64,000 nt of DNA from contig NZ_JACCBT010000001.1 of assembly GCF_013409045.1 (NCBI RefSeq), positions 8,286,669-8,350,668 on the forward strand, given 5' to 3'. Shown here in pieces: positions 53,721-61,491 of this stretch; positions within the stretch are counted from its first letter, which is position 1, and each line of letters opens with the position of its first letter. Position numbers and translations under genes: made by a program. The notes below the pieces were generated by a model. The model searched no databases. It was not told the DNA's origin and saw nothing but the letters and a program-made list of their open reading frames with translations. The stretch comes from Actinomadura citrea. Its GTDB lineage: Bacteria > Actinomycetota > Actinomycetes > Streptosporangiales > Streptosporangiaceae.

Positions 53721-54848
53721 TCAGCGCAGCAGGTTGCGGGCGATGACGAGCTGCTGGATCTGGCTCGTCCCCTCGTAGATGCGGAAGAGGCGGACGTCGC
53801 GGTAGAAGCGCTCGACGGCGACGCCGCGCATGTAGCCCATGCCCCCGTAGACCTGGACGGCGCGGTCGGCGACCCGTCCGACCATCTCCGAGCAGTAGTA
53901 CTTGGCGCAGGACGGGCCGAGCTTGGTGTCCTCGCCGGCGTCGTAGGCGCGGGCCGCCTCCAGGACCATCGAGCGTCCGGCGTAAAGCTCGGTCTGGGAG
54001 TCGGCGATGAGCCCTTGGACGAGCTGGTACTCGCCGATCGCCTTGCCGCCTTGGCTGCGTTCCTTCGCGTACGCGACGGTCTCGTCCAGGATCCTTTGGG
54101 CGAGACCCACGCAGACGGCGGCGATGCTGACTCGTCCATGGGCGAGCGACGCCATCGCAGTGCGGAAGCCCGTCCCCTCCGTCCCGACCAAGGCGTCGGC
54201 GGGGACGCGCACACCGTCGAAGAAGACCTCGGCCGTGTGGGCGCCGCGCTGGCCCATCTTCTCGTCGGACGGACCGACGCGCAGGCCGTCCGCGCCCTTC
54301 TCGACGAGGAAGGTGGAGATGCCGCGGGAGCCGGGGCCGCCCGTCCTGGCGAAGACCATGAAGACGTCGGCCTCGGGCGCGTTGGTGATGAACCGCTTGG
54401 CGCCGTCGATGACGTAGTCGTCACCGTCGCGGGCCGCGGTCGTGGTCAGCGCGCTCGGGTCGGACCCCGCCTCGGACTCGGTCAGCGCGAACGCCCCGAT
54501 GACCTCGCCGGACGCGAGCCTCGGCAGCCAGGCGTCCTTCTGCGCCGCCGTCCCCGAGTTCACCAGGACCTGCCCGGCGATGCCGTTGCTGGTGCCGAAC
54601 ATGGAGCGGAACGCGGGGCTGGCGTAGCCGAGCTCGAAGACCAGCCGCACCTCCTCGCTCAGCGACAGGCCGAGCCCGCCGTACTCCTCGGGCAGCGCGT
54701 ACCCGAACAGGCCCATGTCGCGGGACGTGCGCCGCACCTGCTCCGGGATCGCGTCGGTCTCCTCGATCTCCTCCTCGCGCGGGACGACCTGGTCGCGGAC
54801 GAAGCTGCGGACGGCCTTGAGCACGTCGGCGAAATCCTGTGGCTCCAT
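53721..54848 (-). CDS. Acyl-CoA dehydrogenase
   Basis: A 375-residue flavoenzyme introducing the alpha-beta double bond in acyl-CoA. Motifs are FALTESEAGSDPSAL (FAD and substrate), KRFITNAPEADVFMVFART, QVYGGMGYMRGVAVERFYRDVR, and the catalytic Glu in RIYEGTSQIQ near the C-terminus. I prefer ATG 54846-54848 (MEPQDFAD) because TAGAAT ends 7 bases upstream, implying a leaderless mRNA; ATG 54855-54857 in frame would lie against the -10 box. A palindrome overlaps this promoter, so a repressor is likely. The chain length acted on is unknown. Confidence 0.92.
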   Translation of the reverse strand: MEPQDFADVLKAVRSFVRDQVVPREEEIEETDAIPEQVRRTSRDMGLFGYALPEEYGGLGLSLSEEVRLVFELGYASPAFRSMFGTSNGIAGQVLVNSGTAAQKDAWLPRLASGEVIGAFALTESEAGSDPSALTTTAARDGDDYVIDGAKRFITNAPEADVFMVFARTGGPGSRGISTFLVEKGADGLRVGPSDEKMGQRGAHTAEVFFDGVRVPADALVGTEGTGFRTAMASLAHGRVSIAAVCVGLAQRILDETVAYAKERSQGGKAIGEYQLVQGLIADSQTELYAGRSMVLEAARAYDAGEDTKLGPSCAKYYCSEMVGRVADRAVQVYGGMGYMRGVAVERFYRDVRLFRIYEGTSQIQQLVIARNLLR

Positions 54849-54855
54849 GCGTGTC

Positions 54856-54875
54856 ATTCTAGAATCAGATTCCAG
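54856..54875 (-). promoter_or_regulatory. -10 box and overlapping operator of the acyl-CoA dehydrogenase
   Basis: CTAGAATC-A-GATTCCAG (54859-54875) is an 8-base inverted repeat with one mismatch. The TAGAAT -10 hexamer (54856-54861, minus strand) overlaps its left arm. A bound regulator, probably TetR-type as for other fatty-acid genes, would block polymerase. Confidence 0.55.
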
Positions 54876-54927
54876 GATGGTGGGCGGGTTCCGGGCCTGC
54901 GCCCCCGATATGCCAGGCTGATCATTT

Positions 54928-55959
54928 ATGTCGCTCCAGCCTCTCGTCGATCAGATCGTCCGGGCCGCGATGGTCGAGGACCGCTCCTTCGGCGACCTCC
55001 TCCCGCAGCTCATGCAGGTATTCCAGACAGCCTCCCCCGCCGAGATGACCGCCGCGCTGCCCCGCCTGGCCGAGGGCATCGCCGAGGCACCCCCGAACCT
55101 CGGCGGCTGGCTCGCCATCGTCTCCGGCGCCTGGATCGAGAACGGCGCCGACCCCGCCGCCGTCGGCGAGCCCCTCGTCCACCGCCTCTCCGAGGTCACC
55201 GCCGCCGCACTGGCGTTCGCCAACGCGTGGGACCAGGCCGCCGGCGGCAAGCCGCCGCCGGACATGCAGGAGGAGCAGCCGTCCCAGCAGGTCTTCGACA
55301 CCGTCGCGCCGCACCTCGGGGACGGCGCCGTGACCGCGATGATGTCGTGGTTCGCGCTGCCGCAGTTCACGATGGCGGGCTGCACCGTCCTGCAGATGGG
55401 ACCCTCGGTGCGGGCCGGCCTCGCCGACCGCGACTTCCTCACCTTCGCCGCCGGGCAGGCGTCCCAGTACCTCGGGCAGATGGAGCACTACCAGGCGCTG
55501 CTGCGCGTCCTGGACGGCGAGCGCCTCCTCGTCCTCGACCGAGCGAGCCGAAAGGGCTGGACGGTCACCATCGGCGGGATCGGCGACAACTTCCAGTTGC
55601 ACGTCCTGCTCGGGGGCGCGCTCATCGGACGTCCCGGCGGGCTGACCGGCGACCGTCCCGCCCCCGAGATCATCGCCTGCTTCCTGAACGCCGACGCCCC
55701 GCCCGGGCCGCCGGTCATCTCCAGCCCGTGGAACCTCGTCGACGCGCACGGCGAGTGGATCTGGAACGAGGGCGTACCGGCCGACATCCCGGTCGTGAAC
55801 GGCACCCGCGTCGTCGTGATCGACCCGCCGTCCTACGAGCGCACGTTCCCCGCCGGCCGGCGCTTCCCCCTCATGCCCGCCACCCTCCGCGTGGACGGCA
55901 TGCACCTGCCGGAGGACCTGGACGCCTGGTGGCCGCACATCGCGGCCCCGACGCGCTGA
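54928..55959 (+). CDS. 343-residue protein of unknown function
   Basis: I do not recognise this protein. The first 110 residues are helical (VDQIVRAAMVEDRSFGDLLPQL), a middle part has FALPQFTMAGCTVLQMG and GQMEHYQALLRVLDGERLLVLD, and the C-terminal half is strand-rich (GWTVTIGGIGDNFQLHVLLGG; SSPWNLVDAHGEWIWNEG; TRVVVIDPPSYERTFPAGRRF). No signal peptide or membrane helix. It looks like an intracellular two-domain protein. No Shine-Dalgarno precedes ATG 54928. The 3' end is the first unit of a 24-bp tandem repeat that includes the stop. Confidence 0.75.
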   Translation: MSLQPLVDQIVRAAMVEDRSFGDLLPQLMQVFQTASPAEMTAALPRLAEGIAEAPPNLGGWLAIVSGAWIENGADPAAVGEPLVHRLSEVTAAALAFANAWDQAAGGKPPPDMQEEQPSQQVFDTVAPHLGDGAVTAMMSWFALPQFTMAGCTVLQMGPSVRAGLADRDFLTFAAGQASQYLGQMEHYQALLRVLDGERLLVLDRASRKGWTVTIGGIGDNFQLHVLLGGALIGRPGGLTGDRPAPEIIACFLNADAPPGPPVISSPWNLVDAHGEWIWNEGVPADIPVVNGTRVVVIDPPSYERTFPAGRRFPLMPATLRVDGMHLPEDLDAWWPHIAAPTR

Positions 55960-56038
55960 GGCAGGGCGGCCCCGACGCGCTGAGGCAGGGCGGCCCCGAC
56001 GCGCTGAGGCAGGGCGACCCCGACGCGTTGGCGGAAGG
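55942..56038. repeat. 24-bp tandem repeat carrying a stop codon
   Basis: Three exact 24-base units (55942-55965, 55966-55989, 55990-56013) and a fourth diverged one. The first unit is the end of the upstream coding region, including its TGA; each further unit repeats the sequence AAPTR-stop in the same frame. It lies between converging genes. Confidence 0.92.
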
Positions 56039-56049
56039 GCGGGCCGCGG

Positions 56050-56793
56050 TCAGGTGTCGAAGCGCACGAAGACGGCGGTGGCGTCGTCGTACCGCTTGCC
56101 GCGGGCGGCGGTCGCCGCCGCCTCCGCGGCCCTGGTCCTCCTGACCAGTTCCCGCGGGCCCTCCTCGTCCAGGAGGCGCAGCAGATCGCCCCACCCCATC
56201 TGGCCGAACCGCTCCACGAGCCTGGACGCGCCGTCGCTCAGCACCGCCGCCCGCCGCAGCCCCTCGACCGGCACCTCACCGGTCAGCCCCTCGTACGCGG
56301 CCTCCGGCCTGGTGCTCGCCACCCAGAACCCGCCGGGGCTGTTGCGCGAACGCCGCACGCCCTCCAGGGTGTAGCTCGGCAGATGGTCGACCCGGTCGTC
56401 CCGGAAGACCCTGATCTCGCCGACGTCCACCACGATCGGCGAGTCGGCGAGGACGTACCACTCCACGGCCCCGCCGCGGCGGCGCAGCAGCGACACGGTC
56501 GCGGACGGGCTGTCCGGATTCCCGAGGTCGCACGTCTCGGTGTGCGCCTCCCCGGTCACCTTGATCGCCTCGGCGACCAGGTCGGGCAGCGGCTTGCCGT
56601 CCTCCAGCGCCAGCAGCGCCGCGATCCGCCCGCCGAGCCTGCGCACCAGCCACGCCGGATCGTGCCGGCACCCGCTGTCCACCCCCTGCGGCGCCGTCGC
56701 GCCGTCCAGCAGCACCACCCACCCGGGCCCGGCCGCCACGAAGTCCTCGTTCTCCCGTCCCGGCGTCGCCACACTCACATAACTCACCTGCAC
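56050..56793 (-). CDS. PP2C-like protein phosphatase
   Basis: A 247-residue PP2C-fold protein. Metal and phosphate motifs are recognisable in order: GRENEDFVAAGPGWVVLLDGATAPQG (RxxNED...DG), SATVSLLRRRGGAVEWYVLADSP, RRAAVLSDGASRLVERFG (SDG) and KRYDDATAVFVRF (DDAT). Spacing is that of the shorter bacterial group often found with stress or signalling modules. The GTG 56791-56793 start has TAAACC 7 bases upstream, so it may be leaderless. Next to it lies a broken TerD-domain gene; PP2C and TerD proteins often co-occur. Confidence 0.85.
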   Translation of the reverse strand: MQVSYVSVATPGRENEDFVAAGPGWVVLLDGATAPQGVDSGCRHDPAWLVRRLGGRIAALLALEDGKPLPDLVAEAIKVTGEAHTETCDLGNPDSPSATVSLLRRRGGAVEWYVLADSPIVVDVGEIRVFRDDRVDHLPSYTLEGVRRSRNSPGGFWVASTRPEAAYEGLTGEVPVEGLRRAAVLSDGASRLVERFGQMGWGDLLRLLDEEGPRELVRRTRAAEAAATAARGKRYDDATAVFVRFDT

Positions 56794-56832
56794 AGATGCA
56801 GGTTTACCCGCTGGCCCGCCCGTTGCGGGCCG

Positions 56833-57275
56833 CTAGACCAATTCCCTTACCCCGCGTTCCCCCGCACGTCCTGATGTGGTCGCCGGTCCCGGCGCCGGTC
56901 GGTCCTCGACGTCGACGCCGAGACCGCGCGCCGGCCCGTACAGCCGGAGTCGTGGCCCTGCCCGACCACGCGGAGCCGCCACCGCCCTTCGCGCCGGTAG
57001 ACCTCGGCGAGGAGCATGGTGCGCTCCGTGGTCCCGGCGTCGAGGGTCGCCTGCACCGGCACCCGCTCGCCGTCACCCGGACCCACGGTGACCTCGACGG
57101 CGCCCATTTCCCCGAACGTCACCACACCGTCGATCGCCGCCACGACGACAAACTCCTCGGCCAGGAATCCGTAGTCGAAAGGCGCGTTGTGCGCCAGGAG
57201 CACCCATCCACGAAACATTTCCGCGACGCGCCGGGTGACGTTCTCGTCGACAAGCACCCACTCGTGCGCGAACAT
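56833..57275 (-). pseudogene. Broken exonuclease-TerD fusion gene
   Basis: From 57275 the frame encodes an exonuclease end (FRGWVLLAHNAPFDYGFLAEEF, the ExoII/III region of DnaQ-like enzymes). It passes directly into a TerD domain (VVVAAIDGVVTFGEMGAVEV; TERTMLLAEVYRREGRWRLR; VVGQGHDSG). The N-terminal exonuclease motif with its metal Asp is missing. After GQGHDSG the frame shifts: one missing base would restore LYGPARGLGVDVED, the usual TerD ending, closing at TAG 56833-56835. So the gene has lost its start, an internal piece and its frame. Confidence 0.7.
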
Positions 57276-57592
57276 GGCGGCAGGCTAATCCCGCCTTTGA
57301 CTTCGCGCGGACATTCGGCCTGACCTGCCCACATGCGGACAACAGGTATTACCGCGAGCCGAACACAGATCCCCTTCGGCCGGTCCCGGCCAACGCTGTT
57401 ACTCGGCCCGCCGACGTCAAGCAGCGGCCGTTCTGTGAATTCTCATTACGCGGAGGTTGGGTCTTCGACCCGGCTCCGAGGATGCCGACCACCGAAGGCG
57501 TGGAGACGTCGCAGACGGATGTATGGAGTTTCGGCGCCCGCCACGATCCTCCGGACCACTTCCAAGATGCGGCCGCCCCCACGAACGTCGCC
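57276..57592. other. No gene seen
   Basis: About 320 bases with lower GC patches. Open frames here lack ribosome sites and domain features. May include lost sequence of the exonuclease gene. Confidence 0.4.
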
Positions 57593-57622
57593 TTCCCGAC
57601 CTTCTCCCCGCTCCGGTAGGTT
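57593..57622 (+). promoter_or_regulatory. Leaderless-type promoter of the CadD-like transporter
   Basis: TTCCCG (57593-57598), 18-base spacer, TAGGTT (57617-57622), then exactly 7 bases to GTG 57630. No Shine-Dalgarno. Confidence 0.5.
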
Positions 57623-57629
57623 CCGGCAG

Positions 57630-58238
57630 GTGGACGGAATCGCGGGCACGATCGCGACGGCGTGCGGCATGTTCGCGGCGACGAACGTCGACGACCTCAT
57701 CGTCCTGACCGTCCTCTTCCTGTCCGGGCGAGCGACGGGATCCCCGAGGCCCCGGCAGATCTGGGCGGGCCAGTACGCGGGCATCGCCGCCCTGGTCCTC
57801 GTCTCGGTGGTCGCCGCGCTGGGCCTGACGATCGTCCCTGACGAGTGGATCGGTCTGCTCGGCCTCGTCCCGCTGGCCCTGGGGGTCCGCGGGCTCGTCG
57901 CGGCCGTCCGTTCCCGCGACCAAGACGGCCCTCCCGCGGTGGCCTCGGGATTGCTCCCGATCGCCGGCGTGACGATCGCCAACGGCGCCGACAACATCTC
58001 GGCCTACACCCCGGTCTTCCGCACCATCGGCCCGGCGCCCACCCTCGTCACCGTCGCTGTCTTCGCCGCCGGCGTGGCTCTGTGGTGCGTGGCCGCGTCC
58101 TGGCTGGGCTCGCACAAGAAGGTCATCGACCTTCTCGACCAGCACGGCCGATGGCTCGTCCCGGTCGCCTTCATCACCATCGGCGCGCTGATCGTCCTGG
58201 AGTCGGCGCACGACCTCCGCCACGCCCTGGGCATGTGA
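57630..58238 (+). CDS. Cadmium-resistance (CadD-type) transporter
   Basis: A 202-residue protein with five or six membrane helices. FAATNVDDLIVLTVLFL at the N-terminus and VTIANGADNISAYTPVF in the middle are the paired N-(V/A)-D-(D/N) motifs of the CadD family, a LysE-superfamily exporter of Cd2+ or other cations. Start GTG 57630 begins the conserved part; the upstream frame is noise. It stands alone. Metal specificity is not proven by sequence. Confidence 0.88.
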   Translation: MDGIAGTIATACGMFAATNVDDLIVLTVLFLSGRATGSPRPRQIWAGQYAGIAALVLVSVVAALGLTIVPDEWIGLLGLVPLALGVRGLVAAVRSRDQDGPPAVASGLLPIAGVTIANGADNISAYTPVFRTIGPAPTLVTVAVFAAGVALWCVAASWLGSHKKVIDLLDQHGRWLVPVAFITIGALIVLESAHDLRHALGM

Positions 58239-58415
58239 CCCTCGTCCCTCCTCTTGCCGTCGGCCCACGCCCGCGAAGTGAGGGGGCGGACTGCGGCGGG
58301 AAGAGCTCCAGCTCAAGAAAAAAGGGGGGAACAACTCGGTCGCGATCTGGTTCGCCACGAGACGACCTCTTCGCAACGTCCACTCAGAGATAACCCTGCC
58401 AGGCCCAAGAGAAGG

Positions 58416-58444
58416 GCCGGGCCCCCTCATCGAGAGGGCCCGGC
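58416..58444 (-). terminator. Terminator of the 53-residue gene
   Basis: GCCGGGCCC pairs with GGGCCCGGC, extended by CTC/GAG; 16 bases after the stop at 58460. Confidence 0.8.
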
Positions 58445-58459
58445 TGGAATGCTTTGCGA

Positions 58460-58621
58460 TCAGCGGTTCGGCTGCTCTTCGGTGGACTCGCCAGAGCGAG
58501 GAGTCTCCTGCGGGGTGGTGGTGTCACCCTGCTCCTCGTCCTTGTCACGGGTCACCGCGAGCACCGCCCCGACAGCTGCCGCTGCGATGACCTGGCGTCG
58601 TGTGATCTTGGAGCCTGCCAT
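58460..58621 (-). CDS. 53-residue Tat-signal-like small protein
   Basis: The sequence starts MAGSKITRRQVIAAAAVGAV and continues LAVTRDKDEEQGDTTTPQET, then PRSGESTEEQPNR. The twin Arg followed by a hydrophobic stretch (about 12-23) resembles a Tat signal or short anchor. The rest is a charged, disordered 30-residue tail. AGGAAAGG sits 3-10 bases before ATG 58619-58621 and a strong terminator follows the stop, so it is very likely translated. No family is known to me. Confidence 0.75.
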   Translation of the reverse strand: MAGSKITRRQVIAAAAVGAVLAVTRDKDEEQGDTTTPQETPRSGESTEEQPNR

Positions 58622-58781
58622 TGCCTTTCCTCTTTTCTCTTTTTTTTCGGTTGTCTACGGACCGAGTCCGCAGAATGGACTGTCCGTGGAAGGTGCCCCA
58701 TCGCAAGCGGCTCATGGCGACCGCGAGTACGGCCGCGCGCATCGCGATCAGCGCACGGAGCCGGCGACCTCACGTTCACCT

Positions 58782-58952
58782 CGGCAAAGATCCAGACCTT
58801 GAACGACGCGGACGCCTCGACGCTGACGTTCCACTTCGTGCCCGCCTGCCTGGTGAGCGTGTAGGTGCGCTTCACCGGCCGCTTCGACTTGTTGATCAGC
58901 TTGTCCCGCTCGCCCGTCGACCTGCGGTAGTTGACCTTGCGCTGGATCTTGG
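58782..58952 (-). pseudogene. Remnant of a secreted beta-rich protein
   Basis: One minus-strand frame encodes IQRKVNYRRSTGERDKLINK, SKRPVKRTYTLTRQAGTKW and NVSVEASASFKVWIFAEVNV. This resembles part of the secreted actinomycete proteins with (K/R)-x-Tyr-x-x-(T/S) and repeated Ser/Val strands. Both ends are lost: upstream it runs into a stop region and downstream the frame changes character. I recognise the style, not the exact family. Confidence 0.4.
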
Positions 58953-58983
58953 GTGATCGAGGACATCCGCGGCCATGTCCCGC

Positions 58984-59092
58984 ACCGCAGTACCGGCCGC
59001 CGCAGCGGATCTCCTATGCCGGACCGCCGGAGGCGACCGCTGCCTCTGCCAGGGCCTGAGTTCCCGCCAAGCGGAAGAGCGTCACGTAACGC
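58984..59092 (-). repeat. Duplicated 3' end of the GNAT gene (pseudogene scrap)
   Basis: About 105 bases matching 60246-60352 at roughly 70% by eye, in the same orientation. The matching part is the last 8 codons of the acetyltransferase gene and its downstream flank. Here YVTFSRFA-stop has become YVTLFRLAG without the stop. The rest of the acetyltransferase is absent. Confidence 0.6.
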
Positions 59093-59293
59093 GTGCTCAA
59101 GGTTCGTCCGGCGATCACGATCCTCGTCCGGTCCTGGAGGCGATCCTCCAGGAGCACCTCGCGAGTTCGGGGCGCCTGACGGGAGGCAGACCCTCCAGGC
59201 TGAGCGGGGCGCATTTGTTGCTCCACCGCCTACGGCAAGTTTCAGCGGCGGCTAGGACCTCGGCCCTGAATTAAGGATGTCGGGCCCTCCGGT

Positions 59294-59578
59294 CTATCCG
59301 AAGCCCCTGTACTTACCCAGCCCGAGTCCCCCGTGTCCATGCGCGCATACTCCCGAACGCTGGAATCCAGATACGCCCAGTTGCACCCCATCCGCACGCG
59401 AAGGATCTCGAAAAGCGAGCAACATCTGATTGTGTTCGCACTGGTCGGAGGGTGATCCCGCTACGGCGTCGGATCCGAACCACCAGCTTGTTGTTGTCGA
59501 TGATTCCGCATATTCCAGAACCTGAAACTGACCGCCCGGTGCGTGCCACGCTTCCCTGCTCCTCCGGAACCAAGGCAT
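59294..59578 (-). CDS. Hypothetical ORF of about 94 residues
   Basis: The frame from ATG 59576-59578 starts MPWFRRSREAWHAPGGQFQV and includes TTTSWWFGSDAVAG and SDQCEHNQMLLAFRD. Amino-acid composition is protein-like and GC is lower than the window average. No ribosome site or known domain. An upstream ATG at 59627-59629 is possible. Could be chance or a scrap of a transferred gene. Confidence 0.3.
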   Translation of the reverse strand: MPWFRRSREAWHAPGGQFQVLEYAESSTTTSWWFGSDAVAGSPSDQCEHNQMLLAFRDPSRADGVQLGVSGFQRSGVCAHGHGGLGLGKYRGFG

Positions 59579-60245
59579 CGATCCCGCGGCCCGACCACCG
59601 TATTGTCCGGCGAGGGACATGCGGTACACTGCCGGTCGAGAGCTGGCTAACTCTTACTTCGCACCCAAGGAATCACACGTGAGAAGACGTGGGTGTATGC
59701 GGGTGTGAACGAGGGCCGGCAACTCTCGTTCTACATCCAAGTAAAAACGGTGTCTCGGGCAAGACACCCTATCGTGAGGTCGAAGGTCCGCCCGACCTGA
59801 AACTTCATGCACAACGGTGGGAGTGGCATCCCCCCGATGAGGTCAGCGGCCATGCTGCTGAACTTACTCGCGGAGAGAGGTGCTCCTCTTTATCGCTACC
59901 AGCGGGCGAAGGGGCCACCCCCATCGCTTCCCAATCGACGGCGGGCAGGTGCATCCTTCCCGCCGTCTTCTTTTATGCCACGAAGCCCATTCGACGGGCC
60001 GGCTCTTGGCGTCACCCGACCAGACTCACCCCCGATGCCCGTCGCCGAACGGGCCTTCACGCTCCGGCGTCGACCCGCCTAGGGCGGCGCCGCGACCCTG
60101 GGGCGGGCGATCGGTGCGGAGCCGGCTGGCGCTCCGCACCGCCTGTGACCGGCGCCCACGCCGCGGGTCTTCCAGCGGAGCCGTGAACTCCACTGCCTAC
60201 AGGAAGGACCTCTGCGGCCACGAACGATGAGCAGCATGTCCCCGC
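59579..60245. other. Low-GC stretch without a convincing gene
   Basis: About 670 bases. Around 59685-59780 one frame reads EKTWVYAGVNEGRQLSFYIQ and then stops, like the end of a lost gene. The rest shows no domain. Probably remnants of acquired DNA. Confidence 0.4.
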
Positions 60246-60318
60246 GGTACCGGCCGCCGTGGCCGGGCCGTATGCCTGACTGCTGGAGGCGGTCGCCACC
60301 GCCGTCCAGGGCATGGGC

Positions 60319-61119
60319 TCAGGCGAAGCGCGAGAACGTCACATAGTCAGCGACGGGCTGGTAGCCGAGACGTTGGTAGGCCGCAGGGTTCGCTGGGGTC
60401 GTGACATGCACGACCTCGGTCACACCAGTGGCCAGCAGTGAGCGGGTGATGGCGGCTACCAGGGCGGTCGCGTAGCCATGTCCCCGATGCTCGCTCGCGG
60501 TGTAGATCGGGTCGAGGCGCACCGCCGGGCCGAACCGGGGCCCGTGACCGGCCACGGCCACCACGCGGCCACCGGTCTCCCAGACGTTCAGGTCGCCGGA
60601 GGCGATTCGGCCGGCCACGGCGCCGAGCGTGCCGTGGCCCCGGGTGACGGCCTCGTACCAGCGGTCCAGCAGGTCATGGTCCGCCGGCGTCGCGGGGCGC
60701 GCGAAACCGTCCGGCGTCGAACACGGGCAGAGCGTCTCCAGCCGGTGCAGCCGCGATCGAGGGCCGACCGGCTGCCCAGGACATTCCGACGCGAACGCCT
60801 CAGCCAGGTCGCTGCGCCCCTCCCACGTATGGGGCCTGCCGTCCAACTGCCCGGGCAACGCAGCAGCAGCCTCCACCGGCATGTCGCCAAGGAGCAGCGG
60901 ACCGAAAGACGGGCGGACGAACGCGCCTCCGACTGCTCCCTCATGGCCGGTCCACCAGCCGAACAGCGATGGTGGTGTCCGCCCACCGCCCGAGCGGCGG
61001 ACGGCGGACAGCGCGATCAGCAGGGGCAGGTTGGTCGCCGCCCGCGCGAGCAGGAATTCCTCGCCCGCGTCGAACTCGGCCGGGTCATCGGCCAGAGACC
61101 AGCCGAAGGTCAGCGCCAC
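60319..61119 (-). CDS. GNAT-family N-acetyltransferase
   Basis: A 266-residue protein. The C-terminal GNAT domain carries the acetyl-CoA pyrophosphate loop in TASEHRGHGYATALVAAI (Q/RxxGxG/A). It ends in strand beta-6/7 (VHVTTPANPAAYQRLGYQPVADYVTFSRFA, last part). The N-terminal 130 residues are a degenerate GNAT-like half, common in actinobacterial two-domain acetyltransferases. GTG 61117-61119 follows AGGGGG. Acceptor unknown. A degraded copy of its 3' end lies 1.2 kb away. Confidence 0.85.
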   Translation of the reverse strand: MALTFGWSLADDPAEFDAGEEFLLARAATNLPLLIALSAVRRSGGGRTPPSLFGWWTGHEGAVGGAFVRPSFGPLLLGDMPVEAAAALPGQLDGRPHTWEGRSDLAEAFASECPGQPVGPRSRLHRLETLCPCSTPDGFARPATPADHDLLDRWYEAVTRGHGTLGAVAGRIASGDLNVWETGGRVVAVAGHGPRFGPAVRLDPIYTASEHRGHGYATALVAAITRSLLATGVTEVVHVTTPANPAAYQRLGYQPVADYVTFSRFA

Positions 61120-61491
61120 CGCCGCCCCCTGAAGGACACGGGAGAAGGGGCAGCCATCGAGATCGGCCGTCGACTGCGCAAGAGAGTCAGAAGCACGCTT
61201 TGACCGGGGCCGGTCGACATCGGGGGCGACAGCAGCGGTTCCCTCAAAAATTCCCTCATCCGCTCATGATCTCGCGCTGGACAGGGCACCCCCGCAACGC
61301 AAGTCGTCGCGGAGTTCACGGCGTCCCGCGAACCTCATCGAACCCGTGGTGACACGGGATATCCCGGGGCTGGACGTGGACCTGGTGGAGTTGAGTGACT
61401 CACTGCCCCAGTTCTTGATACGTATGCGGAGACGGCCCCTCGCCGCAGGCCGACAAGCTTGGTAACAGCAAGCGGGGCGTGCACGCTCGAC
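61120..61491. other. No gene seen
   Basis: About 370 bases between the GNAT gene start and the orphan ORF. No ribosome-site-supported frame or clear structure. Confidence 0.4.
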
